Shown piece after piece: positions 53,073-61,268 of a stretch of 64,000 nucleotides of DNA; the stretch's first letter is position 1; each line of letters begins with the position of its first letter. The notes beneath the pieces were generated by a model. That model saw only the letters and a list, made by a program, of their open reading frames with translations. It was not told the DNA's origin and ran no database searches. Origin of the DNA: Collinsella sp. (lineage in GTDB: Bacteria; Actinomycetota; Coriobacteriia; Coriobacteriales; Coriobacteriaceae). The stretch covers positions 100,434-164,433 of the forward strand of contig DXZS01000024.1 in NCBI GenBank assembly GCA_019419505.1. Reading direction: 5' to 3'. A program made the position numbers and the translations under genes.

Positions 53073-54048
53073 ACCCCATTGATCTCTTACGAAGGATTAC
53101 CCGCGCCCTCATGTTTGAGAAATCTTGGTCTTCGCTTCCCTTAAACATGAAATAGGAATCGAGGTGTATCGTGCTTTTAATCAGATAATCCGGACCCCTA
53201 TTGCATCTCACTTTAGAAACAAGACCGGTAGCTCTCATCATGCAGCAAACATCCGACCAAGATATCGGAACGCCGGCATTTTTCATATCCGCATTTAAAA
53301 TGGGCGAGTATATTTTGAGCTTACTAGCACGGAAGCCTTTGGCCGCACAGTATATCGTTCGTAAATCGGTCTCTGACATGGGGCCCAATATTTGAAGCAA
53401 ATCAAGTAACTCGTGGACGAGCGAGCCCACGTTAATCTTGGACTCATCTCGATTGATCATCTTTCTAGCGGCCTTTAAGCCAGCCTTGCCCCGCTTAGTA
53501 GCATTAACACCAATGAGGGGTCTTAGTTCAGAAACAAAGCGGCACAAGTCAGGCGAAGACATTGGGTTATTTAAGTCTAAGTAAAAGACTTTGTTAAGCG
53601 AAGAGTCGCCTGTGGCTATTTCTTTCACTGGCCCATCAATCAAGAAGCTCCGAGAGCCCTTATATTGCTTTCCAACAGCAACAGAGGTGATCAAAGCAGC
53701 ATGAGGCAAAGCAGAGAAAGCGCCCAACTCGCAAAAAGATCCACAGCTCTCTGCAAAAATCAATATCCAGTCAGATATGTCGGCAAGCATGGCCTCTTGC
53801 TGAAGTAAATTAAGTCTCGAACCGTCCATTTCCGCCGCTACGTCTTCGGCGGTAAGACAAAAAACGTTTTTTAAAGCCTCGGTGTGATTGTTGGACACAT
53901 AAGCTCTAAAGAATCGTCGAGAGGAATGCAGGCTCTGATCACCGCCGCAGGGAAAGATAAACAAGGGCAGTTTATTAACGTCACGATAAACCCTCAGATG
54001 ACTTCTCAGGATATTCAAATCAGTTTTACTGATACAGTCGCAGAGCAT
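53041..54048 (-). CDS. Type II-A retron effector: NDT-like domain plus winged helix
   Basis: The 335-residue protein resembles the effector of retron Ec86. The N-terminal nucleoside deoxyribosyltransferase-like domain has LFIFPCGGDQSLHSSRRFF (Ec86: FLCGGD...), the active-site motif IFAESCGSFCELGAFS (residues 98-112; Ec86: ESPGSFTELGAFS) and SRSFLIDGPV. The C-terminal half (LLDLLQILGPMSETDLRTIYCAAKG, then ISWSDVCCMMRATGLV) looks like a winged-helix DNA-binding region. In the known system the RT-msDNA complex holds this toxin inactive until phage attack. I chose the ATG at 54048, preceded by GAGGTG; the longer GTG start overlaps the a2 arm of the ncRNA. Confidence 0.9.
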   Translation of the reverse strand: MLCDCISKTDLNILRSHLRVYRDVNKLPLFIFPCGGDQSLHSSRRFFRAYVSNNHTEALKNVFCLTAEDVAAEMDGSRLNLLQQEAMLADISDWILIFAESCGSFCELGAFSALPHAALITSVAVGKQYKGSRSFLIDGPVKEIATGDSSLNKVFYLDLNNPMSSPDLCRFVSELRPLIGVNATKRGKAGLKAARKMINRDESKINVGSLVHELLDLLQILGPMSETDLRTIYCAAKGFRASKLKIYSPILNADMKNAGVPISWSDVCCMMRATGLVSKVRCNRGPDYLIKSTIHLDSYFMFKGSEDQDFSNMRARVILRKRSMGYGGVAGVYCG

Positions 54049-54067
54049 TGCACCTCGATTCCAATAA

Positions 54068-54237
54068 GGACAAGGCCGCACAGTCCGTGCATATGGTTAT
54101 TCCGTAGGCACGGTTTCGGGTCCGTGGCTACGGAATAACCATATGCACGGACCCGAATTGGTAAAAACGTCTCAGTCCATCTTTAACAGAGGACTCGCTC
54201 CAGTCGGGGCAATCAATGACTAGCTGCGACCTTGTCC
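54068..54237 (-). ncRNA. Retron msr-msd RNA
   Basis: Read on the minus strand from 54237: arm a1 GGACAAGGTCGC (54237-54226) pairs over 12 bp (one G-U) with arm a2 GCGGCCTTGTCC (54079-54068). AGC follows a1 directly, giving a candidate branching guanosine at 54224. The msr holds a hairpin at 54195-54174 (AGTCC/GGACT). The msd is a hairpin at 54152-54083: a 25-bp perfect stem, one mismatch, then CACGG/CCGTG around an 8-base loop. Length (~170 bases), order and the 12-bp a1/a2 agree with Ec86-type retrons. The effector start codon is 20 bases after a2. Confidence 0.85.
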
Positions 54238-54243
54238 CCAGTA

Positions 54244-54252
54244 ACTTTACCA
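54244..54252 (-). promoter_or_regulatory. Extended -10 promoter for the retron
   Basis: The minus strand reads TGGTAAAGT, with the predicted start about seven bases on, at the first G of arm a1. This places the 5' end of the msr exactly where the structure requires. No good -35 is seen. Confidence 0.5.
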
Positions 54253-54488
54253 TCAATTTGTGTCTTAGGCTGGATATTGGCCGTCTTTAAATCCCACGGC
54301 AGACATATGCGCTCGCTCTTGGCTATATTTGTCGTCACCACAAATAACGACAGTCCTAAACCAAACCCGAATCAAACATCAGCAGAGCCGCGACGTTGCG
54401 CCAAGTTCCACCATCAAGTGAACATCACATTTATGCGCCCTGTCTACAAAAGCAATATCAATATTTGCAAAAATCGGAGTTAAATTCC

Positions 54489-54773
54489 CTAGCCAACAAC
54501 CGTCCAATCACTACCGGCAGTACTCGAAATCTTTGAAGAATCACCGTTGCACACGATGGTCGCCGAAGCGCCGGGCACATACTTGACCTCAAGAACGGAA
54601 ACGCCTTGTTCCTTAAGCTTCGAGGTCATCTCGGTTATCTGGGTTTTACTCACATCATTTTTGCTAACCAGCTTGACACCATTGGCATCATTTTCAAGCA
54701 GGCAGGATACTGCCGTTTTGTAATCGGACCAATTAACAGTACTCTCCAGAAAGCCATCCAAGCTCGATGGCAC
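54489..54773 (-). pseudogene. Gene remnant, C-terminal fragment of unknown protein
   Basis: The frame gives up to 94 residues ending EVKYVPGASATIVCNGDSSKISSTAGSDWTVVG. Composition is protein-like, but there is no Shine-Dalgarno before the possible GTG and the N-terminus overlaps another remnant in a different frame. It looks like the surviving 3' end of a longer gene. No family recognised. Confidence 0.4.
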
Positions 54774-54936
54774 ATATCGAACCGGTCACAGAAACCGTCA
54801 TTGGACGCAAACCGTAGCGCTGCCTTTCCTCAAATTCCAGAACATCGCAAAAGACGCGGTCAGCATTAAGCAATCTCGTTCCACAATAGTCCCCGTAAAA
54901 TGGCGCAAAGTGATTGCGGATAGCCCGCGACAACAT
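54733..54936 (-). pseudogene. Gene remnant of unknown protein
   Basis: A 67-residue open frame (NHFAPFYGDYCGTRLLNADRVF, LEFEERQRYGLRPMTVSVTGS) has protein-like composition but no start signal, and ends out of frame inside the neighbouring remnant. It probably marks an old deletion junction within the defence island. No family recognised. Confidence 0.35.
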
Positions 54937-54957
54937 CCAGTTGTCGCAGAAACGTCA

Positions 54958-54996
54958 AAGGGCCGTTGCCGGAAAACCGAACAACGACCCTTCTTT
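54958..54996. terminator. Hairpin after the CD-NTase gene
   Basis: GGGCCGTTG (54960-54968) and CAACGACCC (54982-54990) pair with one mismatch and are flanked by AAAG and CTTT. It lies 120 bases beyond the CD-NTase stop and could end the CBASS transcript. Confidence 0.45.
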
Positions 54997-55115
54997 GTCA
55001 TCGCCTCACGTAGAGTCCACGACGGCTATATCACTGAGAACATCTTACAGCGACGCTTATCGACCCAGCTGGGCGATAATCAAACCAGATCAAAGAACGC
55101 AATTCGTGCTTTGAG

Positions 55116-56417
55116 CTAACTGATAGGAACTTCAATTCTAGATCGTGCTATACAAACGCCGTTCCTAACCGCATAGCACTCGACATAATGTGGGCCAACA
55201 AAATCAGTCTTCTCGTCATGGAAGCCATCTTTATTGCCACGTTGAATTTCGCCTCGGATGCAGTTTCTCTGAAATGCCGCTTCACCGCGGTTGCGAACTT
55301 TCCAGTAAAAAGAGCAATCCCTAAAAGAAGCAGCATTGACAACAAAGAAATGAAGCGAGCGCTTTCGTAGTAAAGGACAATGTCTAGACAACATATCCCT
55401 AAGTAATGAGGGCCTAAAACCATGTTGTATAACTTGGCAATCGATTTCCATCGAACGACGAATATCAACCTTAAATTGGTCCTCGACAAATCGCTCATCA
55501 ATGGCCACGCCATACTTGGAAGCAAATTGGGCTTCTTCACTATCGGAAGAACCATCGACAACAGCTTCGGAAAACGACTTTCCAAATAAATCAATGAGAA
55601 CTTGCTCTTTTTCATCAGAGCTAGTGGCATCAATTAGTTTTCCATGAGCTTTCTTGGCTTTTGGTACAAACGCCCCATTGTCATCATTCGTAACCTGTTG
55701 GTTGCTGCCCAGAGCATGCCAAAAAGATTGTTCGCAATCTTGCTCGGACAAAAATTTAAAGAGGTCGGACAAGAGATCATACGGGTCGCTGGAACGGTCT
55801 TTCTGATTATAAAAACTATTAACAAGAGTATCGATGAGCAAGCCCTTAAAATGAAATCCAAGAGTATTTTTCCAAACCCTTAGAGCATTGCAGAGCCTTT
55901 TGCCATCTCCATCGGTCCTTTCAAATAGAACAGAACAGGCATCTTGCTCAGGAATAGGATCCGTCTTTTTCCAAGACCCACCATCATTTGAATCGGGATA
56001 ATTGAACGATCCGTCGTCCTGCTCAAAAGCAGGAACCAAATCAATCGAATAAAACCTATCAGTGAAGTTAATCACTACAGCTTGTCCGTCACCTTTTATG
56101 TCAGTCTTGGAGTAACGGCTTTTAATTGTTTTTTTGACTTCTTGGAGAAGCGCCGACTGCCCATTAGAGTCATAGGCATTGAATCTCGTATAAACTTCCT
56201 GCGGCAGTACAAACAAAAGGTCAAGATCGCTAGTTTCGGAAACAGCAGTTTGCCGACCAACTGATCCAACCACAAGACAATGATCATCGACAGAATCCAA
56301 ATCGTAGTATTTTTTGTTCAATAATTTCGTCAATGACTCAATCGACGATTGATACTCACTCAATGAATCAAGCGAAATTGATTCGAAGAAATTCTCAAAA
56401 GATTGCTTTTCGTCCAT
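55116..56417 (-). CDS. CBASS cyclic-oligonucleotide synthase (CD-NTase) with AGS-C sensor domain
   Basis: The 433-residue protein has the nucleotidyltransferase motif GSVGRQTAVSETSDLDLLFV, with Gly51-Ser52 and metal-binding Asp64 and Asp66; the third acidic residue is Asp126 in YSIDLVPAFE. Its last ~90 residues (FYWKVRNRGEAAF, RNCIRGEI, then HYVECYAVRNGVCIA) match the AGS-C domain fused to SMODS-type CD-NTases. On phage infection such enzymes make cyclic oligonucleotides that switch on a nearby effector. The effector here is the two-helix membrane protein encoded 14 bases upstream. Shine-Dalgarno is weak. The gene is of lower GC than the core genome. Confidence 0.88.
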   Translation of the reverse strand: MDEKQSFENFFESISLDSLSEYQSSIESLTKLLNKKYYDLDSVDDHCLVVGSVGRQTAVSETSDLDLLFVLPQEVYTRFNAYDSNGQSALLQEVKKTIKSRYSKTDIKGDGQAVVINFTDRFYSIDLVPAFEQDDGSFNYPDSNDGGSWKKTDPIPEQDACSVLFERTDGDGKRLCNALRVWKNTLGFHFKGLLIDTLVNSFYNQKDRSSDPYDLLSDLFKFLSEQDCEQSFWHALGSNQQVTNDDNGAFVPKAKKAHGKLIDATSSDEKEQVLIDLFGKSFSEAVVDGSSDSEEAQFASKYGVAIDERFVEDQFKVDIRRSMEIDCQVIQHGFRPSLLRDMLSRHCPLLRKRSLHFFVVNAASFRDCSFYWKVRNRGEAAFQRNCIRGEIQRGNKDGFHDEKTDFVGPHYVECYAVRNGVCIARSRIEVPIS

Positions 56418-56431
56418 GTTGGTCCCTTCAG

Positions 56432-57001
56432 TTATCTAACCAGATCCCTCAATCCAACAGGGAGAATCTGTTCTATCTCTACCGGAGAAAACCCACAGTT
56501 GCCCGCCTTAATGCTTTCACGGGCCTTTGAATAGGCTTTGGGATTTGTCATAGGGCTTTTTGCGTAAATTGAAGCAACTTCCTTTTGAAAAGAATCGCGA
56601 CGAGATCTGATTTCCGCCAAATCAAATGAGCGGCTGTCAGCAAGAAGTGATAGATACCCCTGAAGAATCACCCAAATTGCATCTGCGGTAGCGCCATGAC
56701 AATTTGCCCTCTCGCTCAAGTTTGCCCCTTTAAGATAAATTGTTATTGCTAGACTGATGACAGATAGCCCGGCGGCAACCAGCGCCGCAATTTCCATTCC
56801 AGATAGCCAGATACTTACAAAGCCACAAGCGGAAACCGATGTCAAAACAGTCTGCATTACGGATAAACGGTTGTTGAGTCCGTTGGCGCTGTCTGCCGCA
56901 ACGAGCTGCGTCTTATACGTATATAAAAGATTTGCATAAGCCTCAGCTATTTGCAGTAAGAGCCTGCGGCTTTCATCAAACTCTTCAGCGGTTGTTTCCA
57001 T
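56432..57001 (-). CDS. SLATT two-transmembrane effector
   Basis: The 189-residue protein has an N-terminal helical segment (ESRRLLLQIAEAYANLLYTYKTQ), two close membrane helices (about residues 46-67 and 69-90, with SIWLSGMEIAALVAAGLSVISLAITIYL) and a long soluble helical tail. This is the SLATT layout: a predicted pore-forming effector set off by a nucleotide signal. Its gene directly precedes the CD-NTase, as in type I CBASS. The ATG follows GGAGG at good spacing. A divergent gene starts about 115 bases away. Confidence 0.85.
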   Translation of the reverse strand: METTAEEFDESRRLLLQIAEAYANLLYTYKTQLVAADSANGLNNRLSVMQTVLTSVSACGFVSIWLSGMEIAALVAAGLSVISLAITIYLKGANLSERANCHGATADAIWVILQGYLSLLADSRSFDLAEIRSRRDSFQKEVASIYAKSPMTNPKAYSKARESIKAGNCGFSPVEIEQILPVGLRDLVR

Positions 57002-57117
57002 TGCTATCCTCCAAACAGTCAGTGTTTTTCTAAAAGGATAGGACGCCGCGAGGACAAAAAATATTGCACAATAAGGCGGACATTAACCCCGAGATTCGAG
57101 TACCAGAAGTGAGCCAT

Positions 57118-57801
57118 ATGCATAGCCCCATTGATAGCGAAAACTACGTCAAGCCCATCCTTGGCAGGACCAAAATCGATATCTGGGAGTGTTATGCAAG
57201 ACATGTTCTGCAATTTATCGATAGCAACAAATATGGCAATTTGGCTTACAGCGACAAACCGGATCTGATCGATCGGGCGCAGTCCCTAGGCATCGAGGTA
57301 ACAGCTTCCCAATCGCAAGACAGCAGAAAGGCAGAATCCCTCTATTCCAAACTCCTATACGAGAATGATTCTTCTCAGGAAAAACGCCGAATCGAACTTA
57401 TTGAGCAATGTGGAGCGCATTTCGAAAAAGGAGTCCTGTTTGGTCCAAATGGTACGGATTCATTCGAGCCGATTATTGAAGCTCTTCGCAAAAAGCTGGA
57501 CAGACTCGACTCTGGTGACTACGAACTCTTTAGGAGAAACGAGTTGTTTGTCAGATCCAATATTCTTGCTGACGAGGAAATGCTTCGCGAAGCGCTCTCC
57601 AACATGAAAAAAGAATCCCGAGATCACTCATGGCACTTCGTATCTGTTATCGTCTCGGTCCCTGGATACAATTACATTTTCGACCTCGATGCATCGACAT
57701 GCGTATCCCTTGAATTCGGATACGCAGACCAGTATCGAATTGCTCTTGAAGCAAACAAGGAAGTGAACATCGCAGAGTCAAGCCGAGCTGAGTTACTATA
57801 A
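57118..57801 (+). CDS. Uncharacterised protein with possible PD-(D/E)xK nuclease motif
   Basis: No family is recognised with confidence. The 227-residue protein contains AYSDKPDLIDRAQSLGIEVTASQ (Pro-Asp at 48-49, Glu60-Val-Thr), which resembles the PD...(D/E)xK spacing of restriction-like nucleases that begin with a hypothetical-substrate reading domain; the final lysine is replaced by Thr. The rest is charged and soluble, ending VNIAESSRAELL. TTG at 57064 is an alternative start; I chose the ATG at 57118. The gene is transcribed divergently from the CBASS genes, so it may be part of the defence island rather than of the CBASS operon. Confidence 0.6.
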   Translation: MHSPIDSENYVKPILGRTKIDIWECYARHVLQFIDSNKYGNLAYSDKPDLIDRAQSLGIEVTASQSQDSRKAESLYSKLLYENDSSQEKRRIELIEQCGAHFEKGVLFGPNGTDSFEPIIEALRKKLDRLDSGDYELFRRNELFVRSNILADEEMLREALSNMKKESRDHSWHFVSVIVSVPGYNYIFDLDASTCVSLEFGYADQYRIALEANKEVNIAESSRAELL

Positions 57802-58018
57802 CCGATCAACTAGCAGACCATTTCGCAGCAGGTCGGAATAAAGCCCCCAGAGTTCTTTGCTGTACAAGCCTCAGAGTCCCAATGAGCCAGCACACCCAAG
57901 CGGCGCAGGTCCACGTCAATCCGGCACGAAGGTTTTGAGAATTTCTCTTATCTTGGCAATGAGAAAACGGGGCACACACAAGGTGACCCGGGCACCTCCA
58001 CCCAAGAAAGGATCCGCC

Positions 58019-58690
58019 ATGTCAAAAGACGACATCGAGTACCTTCTAAAATTCGCTCCCAGGGAGGCATACGTCGACGACTTGATAAACGGTCGCCTCT
58101 ACATGAACGCGGCCGGCTACTATCATGGCCTGCCTGGCGAGCAGGGCGATCCGCTCGAGGCGTCCATGGCTCCCGGGGTGTGCCTCTACAGATATACTTC
58201 CCTGCCCATCTACTGCATGTACACGGTCCGCGAGAACGATATCGTCAACAACACTGTGAAAATCCCGAAACGCATGATCCAGGAGTTCGGATGCGAGGAC
58301 GGATGGATCGGCATTGTGCAGTACGCCAGCTTCGCGCGCCTCGCCGACAGACACATTGCCGAAGGCGGAAGCATCTACGCCCACGGTCCCATCTCCTACG
58401 GCGTCCCTGGGCCAAAACTGATCCGCGAGATCTTTGGGGGCATCCCGCACAATCTCGTTATCAAAACGCCCAAGTATGCATATCAGAAGGAGTATCGAAT
58501 CATCGGGTCGCGTCCGGTCGAATGTCGCCTTTTACCAGACGAGAATCACCCGGGCTGCAAAATTGAAAAATACGACCACGCAGAACTTGACCTAAGCAGC
58601 AGCCTAGCGGACTTTTCCTGGAAGGTCTCGGTGGCGAGTCTCGAAGAAGCGCGAGACGGCCTCATGCTGGATTTGCCGCATCAGGCATAG
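58019..58690 (+). CDS. Uncharacterised protein
   Basis: The 223-residue protein begins MSKDDIEYLLKFAPREAYVDDLINGRLYMNAAGYYHGLPGEQGDPLEAS. This opening (a helix, then G-x-LYMN and a GD-x-E turn) recurs in hypothetical proteins of mobile regions, but I know no function for it. No signal peptide, membrane segment or recognised catalytic motif is visible. The ATG at 58019 follows AAAGGA; the in-frame open stretch upstream is not protein-like. GC content is higher than in the neighbouring CBASS genes. Confidence 0.7.
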   Translation: MSKDDIEYLLKFAPREAYVDDLINGRLYMNAAGYYHGLPGEQGDPLEASMAPGVCLYRYTSLPIYCMYTVRENDIVNNTVKIPKRMIQEFGCEDGWIGIVQYASFARLADRHIAEGGSIYAHGPISYGVPGPKLIREIFGGIPHNLVIKTPKYAYQKEYRIIGSRPVECRLLPDENHPGCKIEKYDHAELDLSSSLADFSWKVSVASLEEARDGLMLDLPHQA

Positions 58691-58874
58691 TCAGCCCAAC
58701 GCGATCCACAACGTCACCGGGCAACCAACCACCCCTCCCCCTCCCCAACATTCCCCAGAAAGTTCGCTGATGTTGACTGGGGTTCCCGTAAAATAATCCC
58801 CAACAAAATATGTGCGGAGTGCTGGCCTGGAGCTGCCTTCGGACCCTATTGGCTGCTCACCGAGAGGCTCCGCT

Positions 58875-59516
58875 ATGAAACGATCCCTTTACTACCTGCT
58901 CTGCGCGATCGCGTGCACGTCCATGGTCGGCGCGACGTTGCCTATGGCAGCCATCGCAGAAGCTATGCAGCCTCAAGAAACCGCCGGGCAGCAGGCGCAA
59001 GCCGACGCAACGAGCAGCGACGCAGGCAAGGCCGAAGACGGCACCAACACAAGCACGACAGCAGATACCGTAGAGGACAGCACCGCAACATCCACCGGCA
59101 CCAGCGCAGCCAACACGGAAAGCGCTTACGCCACCAATACCGGCACCACCGCCGCAACCGGCACCCCCGCCCCATCCCTCAGCACCCAGACCAACCCCAC
59201 ACCCGCCGCAATCTCCACCACGTCACAAACCGGCTACGCCCACTCCGCAACCGCAAGCCAAAACGGCGTCACCTTCACCGTCTCGTGGAACGACGCCCCC
59301 GCGGGCACCGCGACGACCTTCCACGTAACCCAGACCAGCGCCTCGTCCCAGGCCAAGGCGCGCATGGACGTGTCCACCTATGGGACGGCGGCAGCCAGGA
59401 AAGCGTCTGCGATCCGTCGCGCCAGGCATGGGCCAGCTACTACAGCCTTCGGGCCCGCGCTCGCGATCGGGCCCAAAGAATCCACGTGGGACCACAATTC
59501 ACTTGCATGGAGCTAG
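58875..59516 (+). pseudogene. Decayed secreted surface-protein gene
   Basis: After GAGAGG the ATG at 58875 gives a signal peptide (LYYLLCAIACTSMVGATLPMAAIAEA), a Thr/Ser/Ala-rich linker and the start of a domain (FTVSWNDAPAGTATTFHVTQTS). At about 59383 the protein-like frame switches: the next frame continues WDGGSQESVCDPSRQAWASYYSL, which would join if one T were restored at TATGGG. A further shift follows near 59447 and no large protein remains. It is a truncated, frameshifted copy of a larger exported protein. Confidence 0.65.
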
Positions 59517-59635
59517 CGAAGGTGCCTATCCCAAATCAGAAATGGTAAAACCAGCAGCAGCGCGATGCAGAGGGGCGCGGCCAGCAGAGTGACCACGCCC
59601 GAGTTGATGCGCTCGCGAATTTCTTGGGGGCTCAA
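59513..59635 (-). other. Small membrane ORF or remnant with an upstream gene fragment
   Basis: From a TTG at 59635 the minus strand encodes 40 residues (SPQEIRERINSGVVTLLAAP, then a hydrophobic run to LIWDRHLR) with one membrane helix. Immediately upstream another frame ends YASVQKRVNELIS, overlapping the TTG. Together they look like the ends of two genes left after a deletion; a functional small protein is less likely. This lies within the 59517-59767 stretch, which holds nothing else recognisable. Confidence 0.35.
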
Positions 59636-59767
59636 GAGATGAGCTCGTTCACGCGCTTTTGCACAGACGCATAGAGGCTTCCGAGCTTCTTTGAATAGCC
59701 GGCGCGCCCCTGCTATGCGTCATACACGTTGCAATTGCCCCTACCTAGAAAGTGTATGGCACTTCGG

Positions 59768-60904
59768 TCAATCGCCGTTACGCTTTGGCCTACCTAGAAC
59801 CGCAATCACGACGTTAACAAACACAAGCGCTGTTCCCAGCAGGAATAGCGCCAGGGAGGCGGCGATCCAGTTGCCGTCGGCGGTCTTGGGGAGCGTGACG
59901 GTGGAGACGCCAGCAGTCTTGGCCTTGGATGGCGTGGACGCCATGGTCTTGGTCACGGTCGTTTTGGTTGTCGTGATTGTCTTGGGCGTCGCAGCCGCGG
60001 GCTTTAGGACAGGATCCGTCGCGGACCCGGCACCGGGCCGCTCAACGGCAGGACCGGCACCGCCGGCCGGCTCGCCCGCGCCGCCGGGCACTTCGCGCCC
60101 GTCGGTCTCCCCCGGCGGCGCCGTGGCGCCCTGGGGCTCGATCACCACATGCGGCGCCATGTCGCCGGAAGCATTCGCCACGCCGCCGGCACCGAAGGCC
60201 CCTCCCGCAGGCGCCACGAACCGCGCAGACACAAGCGACCCACCCAGACAAGCAACGCCGCCGTCGGCACCGGCCGCATCGAGCCACGAGGCATCGACGG
60301 AAAGCCGACAGCCGGCGTCACCATCGCCAAGGCCCGCATCCTGCAGATACACGCCGTAGGCGCGCACGCCCGCTCCGGACCCGGCGCCCGCGGCAACGAC
60401 GCGCCCGCCGCCGCGCACGGCCATGTCGCCAGCGATCACGCCGGCGACCGCCTCGTCCGTAATATTGGCCCCGTCTGCCCGGGCATCGACGGTGCAGCCG
60501 TCCACCACGAGCGCCTGCGAAACGTGGATCCCGCACTGCGAGCCCGTCGCCGTTAGGGTCCCAGTACCGCGAAGCATCAGGTTGCCCCACACCTCCATGC
60601 CGCACAGCGTGATGTCCGCATCGGGCGCATGTGACTGCGTCACGGAGTTTTGCCCGGCAAGCGTCAGCACCAGGTCGCCCTCGGCGTCGATGGCCTCGCC
60701 CGCGTAGCCCTTAAGCTCCAGGTGGTCGGCATCGGTCCAGGCCCAGCCGGGGCCCGACACGCCCGGCACGTAGTACGTCGCGCCCGCGATGATGAGGCTC
60801 TCCGCGCCCGCGGCGTAAGAAGGCCCGCCCAGCAAAACGCATAGGCAGGCCATGGCAGCGATCGCGATGTGATGACGGCTGGTGTGGGACTTGGCAGCAA
60901 ACAT
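59768..60904 (-). CDS. LPXTA-anchored surface protein
   Basis: The 378-residue protein has a signal peptide (HHIAIAAMACLCVLLGGPSYAAGA), a beta-rich middle with repeated short strands (LTLAGQNSVTQS, LMLRGTGTLTATG, VDGCTVDARADG) resembling the carbohydrate-binding/DUF4353-type beta-helix, a Pro/Ala/Gly and Thr-rich stalk, and a C-terminal sorting signal. The sorting motif is LPKTA (residue 338) rather than LPKTG, followed by a membrane helix and RPKRNGD. A sortase would attach it to the wall; no sortase gene is in the window. The ATG at 60904 follows GGAG. Confidence 0.8.
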   Translation of the reverse strand: MFAAKSHTSRHHIAIAAMACLCVLLGGPSYAAGAESLIIAGATYYVPGVSGPGWAWTDADHLELKGYAGEAIDAEGDLVLTLAGQNSVTQSHAPDADITLCGMEVWGNLMLRGTGTLTATGSQCGIHVSQALVVDGCTVDARADGANITDEAVAGVIAGDMAVRGGGRVVAAGAGSGAGVRAYGVYLQDAGLGDGDAGCRLSVDASWLDAAGADGGVACLGGSLVSARFVAPAGGAFGAGGVANASGDMAPHVVIEPQGATAPPGETDGREVPGGAGEPAGGAGPAVERPGAGSATDPVLKPAAATPKTITTTKTTVTKTMASTPSKAKTAGVSTVTLPKTADGNWIAASLALFLLGTALVFVNVVIAVLGRPKRNGD

Positions 60905-61268
60905 ACCCGCTCCGATCTTCGCAGGAGCCAATAGAATGTGCACCAGAAAATGCCCTGGTAGCAGCAGTTATTAGTTTAGCGAGATCGATGCGGGGGCAAA
61001 GATAAATCGCGTGGGTAATGTCGACAATTAGGTGTAAATCGTTTTGCCAGTCGGTGAAAGGAGGAATGCAGGGTTATGCGTTAAGACGCGCTATCTTTGA
61101 CACTCACGTTGCATATAGCTTCTGGGAATCTACTACCCGTTCCAGTTTGCTTCACCTTCCGCTCGCATCAGAGCGCGCCAAAGCTCACTGAGTCGCTAAC
61201 TCGCTGTAATTAGCGAAGACGATCCCCCCCTCTATCCTGGATAAGACATGTAAAACCGATTTTATTAT
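60905..61268. other. Intergenic region, 364 bases, no gene supported
   Basis: A 41-codon open frame starts at 61066 after AAAGGAGG, but the spacing is one base and its product is not protein-like. A short hairpin GCGT/ACGC lies near 61078. Nothing else is recognised. Confidence 0.6.

Noticed and set aside
54083..54152. Perfect hairpin read as a terminator or REP element
   Set aside because: Its position inside 12-bp a1/a2 arms, upstream of a retron effector and RT, identifies it better as the msd.
61066..61191. 41-codon open frame after a strong Shine-Dalgarno
   Set aside because: The spacing from AAAGGAGG to ATG is one base and the product is not protein-like.
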